In this document: positions 28,227 through 37,149 of the stretch, in pieces
Layout of the letters: each line of letters starts with the position of its first letter
Position numbering within the stretch: position 1 is the stretch's first letter
DNA from: Thioclava sp. JE_KL1
Lineage (GTDB): Bacteria; Pseudomonadota; Alphaproteobacteria; Rhodobacterales; Rhodobacteraceae
Direction: 5' to 3'
Length of the DNA stretch: 64,000 nt
NCBI RefSeq assembly: GCF_009296265.1
Contig: NZ_WBJS01000005.1
Coordinates: 310,001-374,000, forward strand
The notes under the pieces: model-generated
Databases searched by the model: none
The model's input: the letters and a program-made list of their open reading frames with translations, nothing else
Told to the model about the DNA's origin: nothing
Program-made: the position numbers and the translations under genes

Positions 28227-29402
28227 TCAGAGACGCTCGATCGAGAGCGCGATGCCTTGACCGCCGCCGATGCACATGGTGACGAGGCCGTGCTTGCCGC
28301 CGGTGCGCTCCAGCGCGTGCAGCGCCTTCACGATCAGGATCGCGCCGGTCGCGCCGACCGGATGGCCGAGCGCGATCGCACCGCCATCGGGGTTCACCTT
28401 CGACGTATCCAGACCCAGCTCGCGCGAGACGGCCAGCGCCTGCGAGGCGAAGGCTTCGTTGCTCTCGATCCAGTCGAAATCGGAGGCCTGCATGCCGGTC
28501 TTTTCCAGCAGCGCGCGCACGGCGGGGATCGGCCCGAGGCCCATCACCTCGGGGCGGACGCCCGCGATGGCGTAGCCGGTGATCTTGGCGCGCGGCGTCA
28601 GGCCTGCCTCTTTCGCGGCCTCTTCGCGGGCCAGAACCAGCGCCGCCGCACCGTCATTGATGCCCGAGGCGTTGCCCGCCGTGACCGAGCCGTCCTTCTG
28701 GAAGACCGGCTTGAGCGAGCCGAGCTTTTCGAGGCTCGTCTGTTTCGGGTGCTCGTCGGTGTCGAAGACGGTCGTGCCCTTGCGCGTGGTGATCTCGACG
28801 GGGGCGATCTCTTCCTTGAAGTGACCCTCCGAGATCGCTTTCGCCGCGCGCTCCTGGCTTTCCATCGCGAAGGCGTCCTGCTCTTCGCGCGAGATCGAAC
28901 ACTCGGCGGCCACTTTCTCGGCGGTCACGCCCATATGGCCGGTGCCGAAGGGGCACGACAGCGCGCCGGTCATCATGTCGAGCATCTTCGCGTCGCCCAT
29001 CTTCTGGCCGAAGCGGGCAGCGGGCAGGATATAGGGCGATTTGCTCATCACCTCGGCGCCGCCGGCCAGCGCGAAATCGGCATCGCCCATCGTCAGCATC
29101 TGCGCCGCCGAGATGACCGCCTGCACGCCGGAGCCGCAAAGGCGGTTCACGTTCATCGCGGGCGTACCGACCGGGACGCCTGCATTCACCGCCGCCACGC
29201 GGCTGAGATACATGTCGCGCGGTTCGGTGTTGATGATATGGCCGAAGACCACCTGACCGATCTTGTCCGCCGAGACGCCCGCCCGCGAGATCGCCTCTTT
29301 CGAGACATGGGTGGCGAGGTCGATCGGCGCGAAGCCGGACAGCGTGCCGCCGAACGTGCCGATAGGCGTGCGGGTGCCGGAGAGAATGACGATACCGGTC
29401 AT
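28227..29402 (-). CDS. Acetyl-CoA acetyltransferase (thiolase)
   Basis: 391-residue biosynthetic-type thiolase condensing two acyl-CoA, or the reverse. The acylated Cys is in [12 protein letters not shown], the middle motif is [14 protein letters not shown], and [15 protein letters not shown] plus [10 protein letters not shown] close the C-terminus. The family includes PhaA/AtoB (polyhydroxybutyrate and acetoacetate metabolism), but phaB or atoDA are not adjacent. It differs from the FadA-like thiolase at 51119. A 15-bp TGACG palindrome lies 75-89 bases before the start. Confidence 0.92.
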   Translation of the reverse strand: MTGIVILSGTRTPIGTFGGTLSGFAPIDLATHVSKEAISRAGVSADKIGQVVFGHIINTEPRDMYLSRVAAVNAGVPVGTPAMNVNRLCGSGVQAVISAAQMLTMGDADFALAGGAEVMSKSPYILPAARFGQKMGDAKMLDMMTGALSCPFGTGHMGVTAEKVAAECSISREEQDAFAMESQERAAKAISEGHFKEEIAPVEITTRKGTTVFDTDEHPKQTSLEKLGSLKPVFQKDGSVTAGNASGINDGAAALVLAREEAAKEAGLTPRAKITGYAIAGVRPEVMGLGPIPAVRALLEKTGMQASDFDWIESNEAFASQALAVSRELGLDTSKVNPDGGAIALGHPVGATGAILIVKALHALERTGGKHGLVTMCIGGGQGIALSIERL

Positions 29403-29476
29403 GGGTAGCCTCCAATGTTTGGGTCGGCGCGAGGGTAGCGAATGGGCTGATCCCGCGCCAGCAGGGCCACGCGGTT

Positions 29477-29491
29477 ATGACGAGACGTCAT
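29477..29491. promoter_or_regulatory. 15-bp palindrome upstream of thiolase gene
   Basis: ATGACGAGACGTCAT, a perfect 6-3-6 dyad located between the divergent thiolase and Blh-like genes. Its TGACG/CGTCA half-sites resemble those of the MerR-type boxes at 53011 and 56845, but with a three-base instead of four-base centre. Confidence 0.4.
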
Positions 29492-29532
29492 TTGGCCGGG
29501 CGGTGGGTTGAAACTCTCGGCTGAGGGAACAC

Positions 29533-29548
29533 ATTCTGGAAAACGAAT
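29533..29548. promoter_or_regulatory. SqrR/BigR-type operator
   Basis: ATTCTGGAAAACGAAT fits ATTC-N8-GAAT, the binding form described for the persulfide-sensing repressor SqrR of Rhodobacter capsulatus, a BigR relative. It lies 18-33 bases before the ATG of a Blh-like hydrolase, the classic target of BigR. No BigR/SqrR gene is in the window. Confidence 0.6.
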
Positions 29549-29565
29549 ATGACTAGGAGGCCGAC

Positions 29566-30438
29566 ATGACTGCCAACCCGATCGTCAAAGGGTTCTGGGA
29601 TAAACCCACCGGAAGCTGGCAATACGTCTTTCACGACCCCGATACGATGAAGGGGGCCGTGGTCGATCCGGTCTGGGATTACGACCATCAGGTAGGCGCC
29701 ACGACGCTGGGCAACGCCGAGAAAATCCTCGATTACGTGAAGGCCGAGGGGATCGACGTGGAGTGGGTGCTCGATACGCATCCCCATGCCGACCACTTTT
29801 CTTCCGCCGTCTGGCTGGCCGAGAAACTGGGCGCGAAGCGCGGCATCGGCGAGCGCGTGCGCAAGGTGCAAAGCCTCTGGGCCGAGATTTACAACACGCC
29901 CGAGCTGCCGCAGGACGGGCGGCAATGGGATCACCTGTTCGCCGAGGGCGAGACGTTCAGGATCGGCAATCTCGATGTGACGGTGATGCTCTCGACCGGG
30001 CATACGCTGGCCTCGATCACCTATGTCGTGGGCGATGCAGCCTTCGTGCATGACACGCTGATGCAGCCCGAAAGCGGCACGAGCCGGGCGGATTTCCCGG
30101 GCGGCTCTGCGGCCGAGCTGTGGGATTCGATCCGGGCGATCCTCGATCTGCCCGCCGAGACGCGGCTGTTCATCGGGCACGACTATCCCGGCGAGGGCAA
30201 GGAGCCGCAGACCGGCGCGACCGTCGCCGATCACCGCAAGCACAACAAGCACGTCAAGGACGGCATCACCCGCGAGGAGTACATCCAGACGCGTGAAGCG
30301 CGTGATGCGACCCTGCCGCTGCCGAAGCTGATGCTGGCCGCCTTGCAGGTGAATATCCGCGGCGGGCGCAAGCCCGAGGCCGAGGGGGACGGGCGATCCT
30401 ACCTGAAAATCCCGCTCGACTATTTCGAGCCGCGGTAA
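29566..30438 (+). CDS. blh: Blh-like MBL-fold hydrolase (persulfide dioxygenase type)
   Basis: 290-residue metallo-beta-lactamase-fold protein of the Blh/ETHE1 group that oxidises glutathione persulfide during sulfide detoxification. Metal ligands: THPHADHFSSA, the His in LSTGHTLASI, the Asp in AFVHDTLMQPESGT and the His in FIGHDYPG. The C-terminal VADHRKHNKHV stretch is typical of Blh. GGAGG precedes the ATG by six bases, and a SqrR-type operator overlaps the promoter region. There is no rhodanese or sqr gene beside it. Confidence 0.85.
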   Translation: MTANPIVKGFWDKPTGSWQYVFHDPDTMKGAVVDPVWDYDHQVGATTLGNAEKILDYVKAEGIDVEWVLDTHPHADHFSSAVWLAEKLGAKRGIGERVRKVQSLWAEIYNTPELPQDGRQWDHLFAEGETFRIGNLDVTVMLSTGHTLASITYVVGDAAFVHDTLMQPESGTSRADFPGGSAAELWDSIRAILDLPAETRLFIGHDYPGEGKEPQTGATVADHRKHNKHVKDGITREEYIQTREARDATLPLPKLMLAALQVNIRGGRKPEAEGDGRSYLKIPLDYFEPR

Positions 30439-30441
30439 CGC

Positions 30442-31176
30442 TCAGCCGCGCGGCAGCTCGGCCCGACCCTCGGGCGTCAGAAGCCACGCGTCGCGGCCTT
30501 CGATGACTGCGGTCGAGAGCGGGTGACCATAGCCCGCGCCGGAATCGAGATTGAGGCGGTTACCGTAATGGGTGGCCGCCTTGATGTTTGTATGGCCATG
30601 CACGATCAGCGCGCCGTGGTCGCGCGGATCGGTCAGGAAGGGCTTGCGGATCCACAGCAGGTCATCCTCCACCTGATCCTCCATCGCCACGCCGGGGCGA
30701 ATACCCGCATGAACGAAGATCGCCTCGCCGCGGGGGAAATAGGCGGGCTGTCCCGCGAGCCAGTCGCGATGGGCCTGCGGGATCGCCGATAGTTCCTTTG
30801 CGACCTCGTCGAGCGGCCGGGTGAACGCGTTCTCGATGCCGTAGCTTTCCAGCGTTGCCTCGCCGCCGACGCGCGGGTTGAGATAGGAGACCTCCGCGCT
30901 CAGGATCGGGTCTTCGGTATAGGGATCGTCTAGGAAGCCGAGGAACATCCTGTCGTGATTGCCGCGCAGCACGATCCAGTTCTCGCCGCGCTGCTGACCT
31001 TTCATCAGGTAGTCGATCACCCCGGCAGAGTCCGGCCCGCGATCGACCAGATCGCCGACATGCACGATCGGGGCCTCTGTCTCGCCGCATGCCGCGCGAT
31101 CCGCCGCGATCAGCTCATGCGCGCGCTTGAGCTTGTCGAGATGTCCGTGAATGTCGCCGATCGCATAGGTGCGCAT
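30442..31176 (-). CDS. PPP-family metallophosphoesterase
   Basis: Serine/threonine protein phosphatase-like or Ap4A-type metallophosphoesterase, 244 residues. Motifs in order: GDIHGHLDKL, HVGDLVDRGPDS, VLRGNHDRMFLG, VHAGIRPG and IVHGHT, all metal ligands present. The start is taken at MRTYAIGDIHG, the family's usual beginning; five extra residues are possible. It is convergent with the Blh-like gene (three bases between stops). Confidence 0.9.
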   Translation of the reverse strand: MRTYAIGDIHGHLDKLKRAHELIAADRAACGETEAPIVHVGDLVDRGPDSAGVIDYLMKGQQRGENWIVLRGNHDRMFLGFLDDPYTEDPILSAEVSYLNPRVGGEATLESYGIENAFTRPLDEVAKELSAIPQAHRDWLAGQPAYFPRGEAIFVHAGIRPGVAMEDQVEDDLLWIRKPFLTDPRDHGALIVHGHTNIKAATHYGNRLNLDSGAGYGHPLSTAVIEGRDAWLLTPEGRAELPRG

Positions 31177-31193
31177 GCCTGTCCCTTCCAATG

Positions 31194-31222
31194 AAAAGGC
31201 CCCCCGCGCGCGGCGGAGGGCC
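31194..31222 (-). terminator. Intrinsic terminator of serA
   Basis: A 10-bp stem (31198-31207 with 31213-31222, one G-U pair) with a five-base loop. It is followed on the minus strand by TTTT. It lies 23 bases after the serA stop and partly in the leader of the downstream phosphatase gene, which therefore needs its own promoter or read-through. Confidence 0.7.
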
Positions 31223-31244
31223 CGGATTCAACCGTTCAGCTAGA

Positions 31245-32840
31245 TCAGCCGAGAACGAATTCCAGCGGTTTGACCTGCTTGAAGCCGCCCGAGGTTTTCA
31301 GCGCGTCGACCACGTCCTGGCCGACGGCCTCGTCGACATAGGCGATCGCGATCGCCTCGCCGCCTTGCTTGGAGCGACCGAGGGTGAAGTTCGCGAGGTT
31401 CACGCCCTTCTCGCCGAGGATCGTGCCGAGTTTGCCGATGATGCCGGGCACGTCGTCATTGGTGGTGTAGAGCATGTGCTCGCCCACTTCGGCGTCGATG
31501 TTGATGCCCTTGATCTGGATGAAGCGCGGCTTGCCATCCGAGAACACGGTGCCCGCGATCGAGCGTTCCTTGCTCTCCGAGACGACGGTGACCTTGATGT
31601 AGCCCTCGAAGATACCGGTCTGGTCCTGCGAGGTGGTCGAGATCTGGATGCCGCGCTCTTTCGCGATGACCGGGGCGGAGACCATGTTCACGTCCGGCTG
31701 GCTGGCTTTCAGGATGCCCGAAACCACGGCGGCGTCGAGCGCCTTGAGGTTCATCTCGGACGCCACACCGTCGAAGGTGATGTTGATCGCCTTGATCGCA
31801 TCCTCGGTCATCTGACCGATGAAGCCGCCGAGGTGCTGCGCGAGTTTCACCCACGGGCCCATGACTTTCGCCTCTTCGGCGGTCATCGAGGGCATGTTGA
31901 GCGCGTTCTCGACCGCACCGTCCAGCAGGTAGTTCGACATCTGCTCTGCGACTTGCAGGGCCACGTTCTCCTGCGCTTCGGTGGTCGAGGCGCCGAGGTG
32001 CGGCGTGCAGACCACGTTCGGCAGGCCGAACAGGACGTTATCGGTCGCCGGTTCCTCGGCGAAGACGTCGAAGGCCGCGCCCGCGACATGGCCCGACTTG
32101 ATGAGATCGGCCAGCGCCTGCTCGTCCACCAGACCGCCACGCGCACAGTTGATGATGCGCACACCGGGCTTGGTTTTCTGCAGGTTTTCCTTCGAGAGGA
32201 TGTTGCGGGTCGAATCCGTCAGCGGCACGTGCAGCGTGATGAAATCGGCGCGACGCAGCAGTTCGTCCAGCTCGACCTTCTCGACGCCCATGTTGGCCGC
32301 CTTCTCTTCGCTCAGGAAGGGGTCATAGGCCACGACCTTCATCTTCAGGCCACGCGCGCGGTCGCAGACGATGCCACCGATATTGCCCGCACCGATCACG
32401 CCGAGGATCTTGGCGGTCAGCTCGACCCCCATGAATTTCGACTTCTCCCATTTGCCAGCCTGCGTCGAGGCATCGGCTTCGGGGATTTGGCGCGCAACGG
32501 CGAACATCATCGCGATGGCGTGCTCGGCGGTGGTGATCATGTTGCCGAAGGGCGTGTTCATCACGATCACGCCTTTCTTGCTCGAGGCTTCCTTGTCGAC
32601 GTTGTCGGTGCCGATACCGGCGCGGCCGACGACTTTCAGGTTGGTCGCGCTTTCGAGCAGTTTCGCCGTGACCTTGGTGGCCGAGCGGATGGCGAGACCG
32701 TCATACTTGCCGATCACCTCGGCGAGCTTTTCCTTGTCCTTGCCGAGCGAGGGTTCGAAATCGACCTCGATGCCACGGTCGCGGAAGATCTGGACGGCGG
32801 TTTCCGAGAGCTTGTCGGAGACGAGAACCTTGGGGGCCAT
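31245..32840 (-). CDS. serA: D-3-phosphoglycerate dehydrogenase
   Basis: NAD-dependent oxidation of 3-phosphoglycerate, first step of serine synthesis. 531 residues, the long type: catalytic domain and NAD-binding domain (GVIGAGNIGGIVCDRARGL), catalytic region INCARGGLVDEQAL and VCTPHLGASTTEAQENVA. An intervening ASB domain (about 320-450) and a C-terminal ACT domain (MLYTTNDDVPGIIGKLGTIL) follow. It is 70 bases downstream of serC; a GC hairpin at 32880-32895 lies between them. Confidence 0.97.
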   Translation of the reverse strand: MAPKVLVSDKLSETAVQIFRDRGIEVDFEPSLGKDKEKLAEVIGKYDGLAIRSATKVTAKLLESATNLKVVGRAGIGTDNVDKEASSKKGVIVMNTPFGNMITTAEHAIAMMFAVARQIPEADASTQAGKWEKSKFMGVELTAKILGVIGAGNIGGIVCDRARGLKMKVVAYDPFLSEEKAANMGVEKVELDELLRRADFITLHVPLTDSTRNILSKENLQKTKPGVRIINCARGGLVDEQALADLIKSGHVAGAAFDVFAEEPATDNVLFGLPNVVCTPHLGASTTEAQENVALQVAEQMSNYLLDGAVENALNMPSMTAEEAKVMGPWVKLAQHLGGFIGQMTEDAIKAINITFDGVASEMNLKALDAAVVSGILKASQPDVNMVSAPVIAKERGIQISTTSQDQTGIFEGYIKVTVVSESKERSIAGTVFSDGKPRFIQIKGINIDAEVGEHMLYTTNDDVPGIIGKLGTILGEKGVNLANFTLGRSKQGGEAIAIAYVDEAVGQDVVDALKTSGGFKQVKPLEFVLG

Positions 32841-32910
32841 TTTCTGGGCTCCTTGAATTTTCAGAATATCGGGAAAGGACGGGCCCGGAGGCCCGCCAAT
32901 CTGTCACGGA

Positions 32911-34056
<1,146 letters not shown>

Positions 34057-34140
34057 TGCTGGTATCCTTCCAGATATATGCCCTTCGTTGGGGAAGGGTG
34101 TCCCGCCGCCGCAGATACGCTCGCGCCCGCTCTGGTGCAA
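34057..34140 (-). ncRNA. Candidate serC-motif leader RNA
   Basis: The 5' region of serC holds two hairpins on the minus strand: a 6-bp stem (34081-34086 with 34093-34098) and a 4-bp stem (34059-34062 with 34070-34073) whose loop contains the Shine-Dalgarno AAGGAT. The serC motif known upstream of serC in alphaproteobacteria likewise holds hairpins ending at the ribosome-binding site. The match is by position and layout only; the consensus was not compared. Confidence 0.4.
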
Positions 34141-34215
34141 GGAGAATTTTTGGTCTAATGCGCCGCATCAGGTCACGGATACGACATTTGAACCGACATT
34201 CCCCAAGGAGCGCGC

Positions 34216-35088
34216 ATGTTTACCGCCACGCTGATCGCTGACCCGAAAGAGGCCAATCTGGATCAAGGCACGCTGGATGCGCTTTGCGGTGCATGGGGCG
34301 GTGGCGCGGCGCGTTGGCTCAACCCGAATGTCGCGGCCGAGTTCATGGTGGACCGCGTGCCGTCGAATCGTTGGGAGGCCTGGGAGGGCCTGCAGGGGCT
34401 CGGCGTCGATCTGGTCGTGCAGCCCACGGAGGGGCTTCGCAAGCAGATGCTGCTCGCCGATATGGACTCGACGATGATCCAGCAGGAATGCATCGACGAG
34501 CTGGCCGATGTGGCGGGCGTGGGCGAGCGGGTGAAAGAGATCACCGCGCGGGCGATGAATGGCGAGCTGGACTTCGAGGGCGCGCTGACCGAGCGTGTGG
34601 GGCTGCTGAAAGGTCTGCCCGAGAGCGTGATTTCCGAGGTAATCGAAAAGCGCATCAGCTTCATGCCGGGCGGGCATGATCTGGTGGCGACGATGAAGGC
34701 CAATGGCGCTTATTGCGCACTGGTCTCGGGTGGGTTCACGGCGTTCACCGGCTATGTGGCGGAGACGCTTGGGTTTGACGAGAACCGCGCGAACCTGCTG
34801 CTGGTCGAGGATGGCAAGCTGACGGGCGTGCCCTCACAGCCGATCCTCGGGCGCGAGGCAAAGGTTCAGGCTTTGCTGGAAATTTCGGAAAAGCTGAAAC
34901 TGGATCACGCGCAGGTCATGGCGGTGGGCGATGGGGCGAACGATCTGGGGATGCTGAAGCTCGCCGGTGCGGGCGTCGCGCTGCATGCCAAGCCCTCCGT
35001 TGCGGCGGAATGCGACATCCGGATCAACTTCGGCGATCTGAGCGCGCTGCTCTACATTCAGGGCTACGCGGTGGAGGATTTCGCCTGA
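34216..35088 (+). CDS. serB: Phosphoserine phosphatase
   Basis: HAD-family enzyme for the last step of serine synthesis. 290 residues. The nucleophile region is LLADMDSTMIQQECIDELAD (Asp82, Asp84). Motif II is ALVSGGFTAFT, the Lys lies in GREAKVQALLEI, and the metal Asp are in AVGDGANDLGMLKLAG. The N-terminal 75 residues form the short ACT-like extension of proteobacterial SerB. It is divergent from serC; its 3' end overlaps nagA by 25 bases on the opposite strand. Confidence 0.96.
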   Translation: MFTATLIADPKEANLDQGTLDALCGAWGGGAARWLNPNVAAEFMVDRVPSNRWEAWEGLQGLGVDLVVQPTEGLRKQMLLADMDSTMIQQECIDELADVAGVGERVKEITARAMNGELDFEGALTERVGLLKGLPESVISEVIEKRISFMPGGHDLVATMKANGAYCALVSGGFTAFTGYVAETLGFDENRANLLLVEDGKLTGVPSQPILGREAKVQALLEISEKLKLDHAQVMAVGDGANDLGMLKLAGAGVALHAKPSVAAECDIRINFGDLSALLYIQGYAVEDFA

Positions 35089-36206
35089 CCGCCCTGCCAG
35101 ACTTCCGTTAGGCGCCAATCGTCATCGAAATGCACCAGATCCCCGGCGAAGCCCGGCGCTATCCGGCCCACCGGCGCGCCGATCGCCTCTGCCGGGATGC
35201 GGCTTGCCATCGCGAGCGCCTGTTCCGGTGAGACGCCGACCGTCTCGATCATGAAGCGCACGGCCTGCGGCAGCGACAGATCGGCCCCGGCAAGCGTGCC
35301 ATCCTCCAGCCGCAGCGCGCCGTCGCGGCGCAGGATTCGGCGGCCTGCGAGATCGAATTCCATCAGATCGGACCCGGCGCAGGCCATCGCGTCGGAGACG
35401 AGGAAGACCTCGCCCTGCCGTTTGGCAGCCAGCGCCAGCCGGATTGTCTCGGGATGCACATGGATGCCATCTGCGATCAGGCCCGCGGAGACCGGCTGCG
35501 ACAGCGCCGCGCCGACGAGGCCGGGCTCGCGACTGCCCAGCTGGCTCATCGCGTTGAAGAGATGCGTGACCATCCGCGCGCCCGCCGCGATGGCCTCCTG
35601 AGCCTCCGCGAAGCTGCACTCGGAATGGCCGAGGCTGACGATGATCCCGGCCTCGGACAGCCGCGCGATCTGCTCGGGCGTCGCATTGGCGGGTGAGAGC
35701 GTCATGATCAGCGCGGGCAGCCCGGTCTTCGCCTCGAGCAGCGTCTCGATGTCTTCCTCGTCCAGCGGGCGGATGCAGCCGGGCGGATGGCAGCCCGGGC
35801 GCTTGGGGTCGAGATGCGGGCCCTCCAGATGCAGCCCGCCGAATCCCGGAACGCGCGTCACGGCGGCGATGCCTGCCGCCAGTACCGTCTGTGTCGCGGC
35901 GCGGGTATCGGTGATCAGCGTCGGCAGGATCGTGGTCGCACCGAGAGCGGCATGCGCGGCGCAGATGGTGGAGATCGTCTCGAGAGTCGCGTGCCCGTCG
36001 AGCATCACACCGCCACCGCCATTCACCTGCAGATCGACGAGACCGGGCGCGAGCGTGCCGCCCGGAAACTCGACAACCTCGCCCTCGGGCATCTCCGCGA
36101 TCGGACACAGCGCCGAAATTCGACCCTGTTCCAGCACGATCGCATGGTTTTCATGGAAGGCGGTGCCGTCGAAAACGCGCGCGCCCGTCAGGATCAGCTT
36201 GTCCAA
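35064..36206 (-). CDS. nagA: N-acetylglucosamine-6-phosphate deacetylase
   Basis: Amidohydrolase giving glucosamine-6-phosphate, 380 residues. Metal and substrate motifs: GLVDLQVNGGGGV, GLHLEGPHLDP, SLGHSECSFAEA, THLFNAMSQLGSREPG, LIADGIHVHPE and the catalytic Asp in FLVSDAMACAG. No ATG fits, so a TTG at 36206 is taken, with GGAGGA about seven bases upstream. It overlaps the kinase stop by 13 bases, so translational coupling may compensate for the weak start codon. Confidence 0.93.
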   Translation of the reverse strand: MDKLILTGARVFDGTAFHENHAIVLEQGRISALCPIAEMPEGEVVEFPGGTLAPGLVDLQVNGGGGVMLDGHATLETISTICAAHAALGATTILPTLITDTRAATQTVLAAGIAAVTRVPGFGGLHLEGPHLDPKRPGCHPPGCIRPLDEEDIETLLEAKTGLPALIMTLSPANATPEQIARLSEAGIIVSLGHSECSFAEAQEAIAAGARMVTHLFNAMSQLGSREPGLVGAALSQPVSAGLIADGIHVHPETIRLALAAKRQGEVFLVSDAMACAGSDLMEFDLAGRRILRRDGALRLEDGTLAGADLSLPQAVRFMIETVGVSPEQALAMASRIPAEAIGAPVGRIAPGFAGDLVHFDDDWRLTEVWQGGQAKSSTA

Positions 36207-37015
36207 AACGCATCCTCCATCGCCAATGCCAAGGCGCCGTCCAGCGCGTTTCCTTTCGCGGCCCGTTGCGGCCAGTCGCCCAGCGCTAGACCCTGCCCAA
36301 GCCCGCCCAGCCACGTCACCGGAAGCGGTTCCTCGGGTTGCAGCAGCGCAATCGCCGCGCGGATCTCGGCTTGCGCTGCATCGCGCACGGCCACGGCGGC
36401 GGGGTCGGTCGATTGCAGGATGCGCGGCGCAAAGCGCGCCCAGTCTGCGGGGGTCGCGTCGAGGCTGAAGGCGATCAACCCGTTTCGCCCATCCATCTCT
36501 TCGAGCAGCTCGCGCAGAAGCGGCGTCACCGCGCAGAACCCGTCGAGCGCACGCCCGGCCCGCATGCCCAGTGCCCGACCGATCCACGCGCCCGAGCCCT
36601 CATCGCCCAGCCGCAAGCCCCAGCCACCGATCGCGTGTTGCTGACCGTCCAGCTGCCGCGCGAAGAACGAACCCGTGCCGATGGCCGCGACGATCCCGTC
36701 TTCGGGCCCCAGAGCACCGCGCACCGAGGTCGTCACGTCCTGCAAGACGCGGGCCGGAAACGGCAGCTCGGCGGCCAAGGCCTCTGCGGCGGGCGCATGG
36801 TTCGCCCCCGCCAGCCCGAGCACCGCGCGAATCTCGCGCGCGTCGATGTTGCCCATCGCGGTTTCGATGGCGGTGAAGATGTGATGGCGCGCCTCGTCAT
36901 AGTCCGAGGCGATATTCGCAGGGCCTGACTCGCCACGCCCGATGACACGGCCAGAACCGTCGGCAAACACCGCCCGGCACCCGCTGCCTCCGCCATCGAC
37001 TGCAATGAAATGCAT
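36194..37015 (-). CDS. BadF/BadG-family ATPase, probable N-acetylglucosamine kinase
   Basis: 273-residue ASKHA-fold sugar kinase. Seen: phosphate-1 motif AVDGGGSGCRAVFADG, GLAGANHA, the second motif AAIGTGSFF and GGWGLRLGDEGSGAWIGRALG, typical of GlcNAc kinases. Together with the overlapping nagA it would give GlcNAc to GlcNAc-6-phosphate to glucosamine-6-phosphate, a salvage of cell-wall or chitin sugar. No PTS, transporter, murQ or nagB is adjacent. GGAGGC lies upstream of the ATG. Confidence 0.85.
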   Translation of the reverse strand: MHFIAVDGGGSGCRAVFADGSGRVIGRGESGPANIASDYDEARHHIFTAIETAMGNIDAREIRAVLGLAGANHAPAAEALAAELPFPARVLQDVTTSVRGALGPEDGIVAAIGTGSFFARQLDGQQHAIGGWGLRLGDEGSGAWIGRALGMRAGRALDGFCAVTPLLRELLEEMDGRNGLIAFSLDATPADWARFAPRILQSTDPAAVAVRDAAQAEIRAAIALLQPEEPLPVTWLGGLGQGLALGDWPQRAAKGNALDGALALAMEDAFWTS

Positions 37016-37149
37016 CCCCGCCTCCGTTTTGTGCGTAACAGTGCCAAATAGCGGCTCCGAGAGAAAGCGCGTAACGAAATCGGCGCGCGAAACGACTTGG
37101 GGAAAGATCGCATCGCCTCTATCACTGGGGCGTGACCCACGGGAGGACC

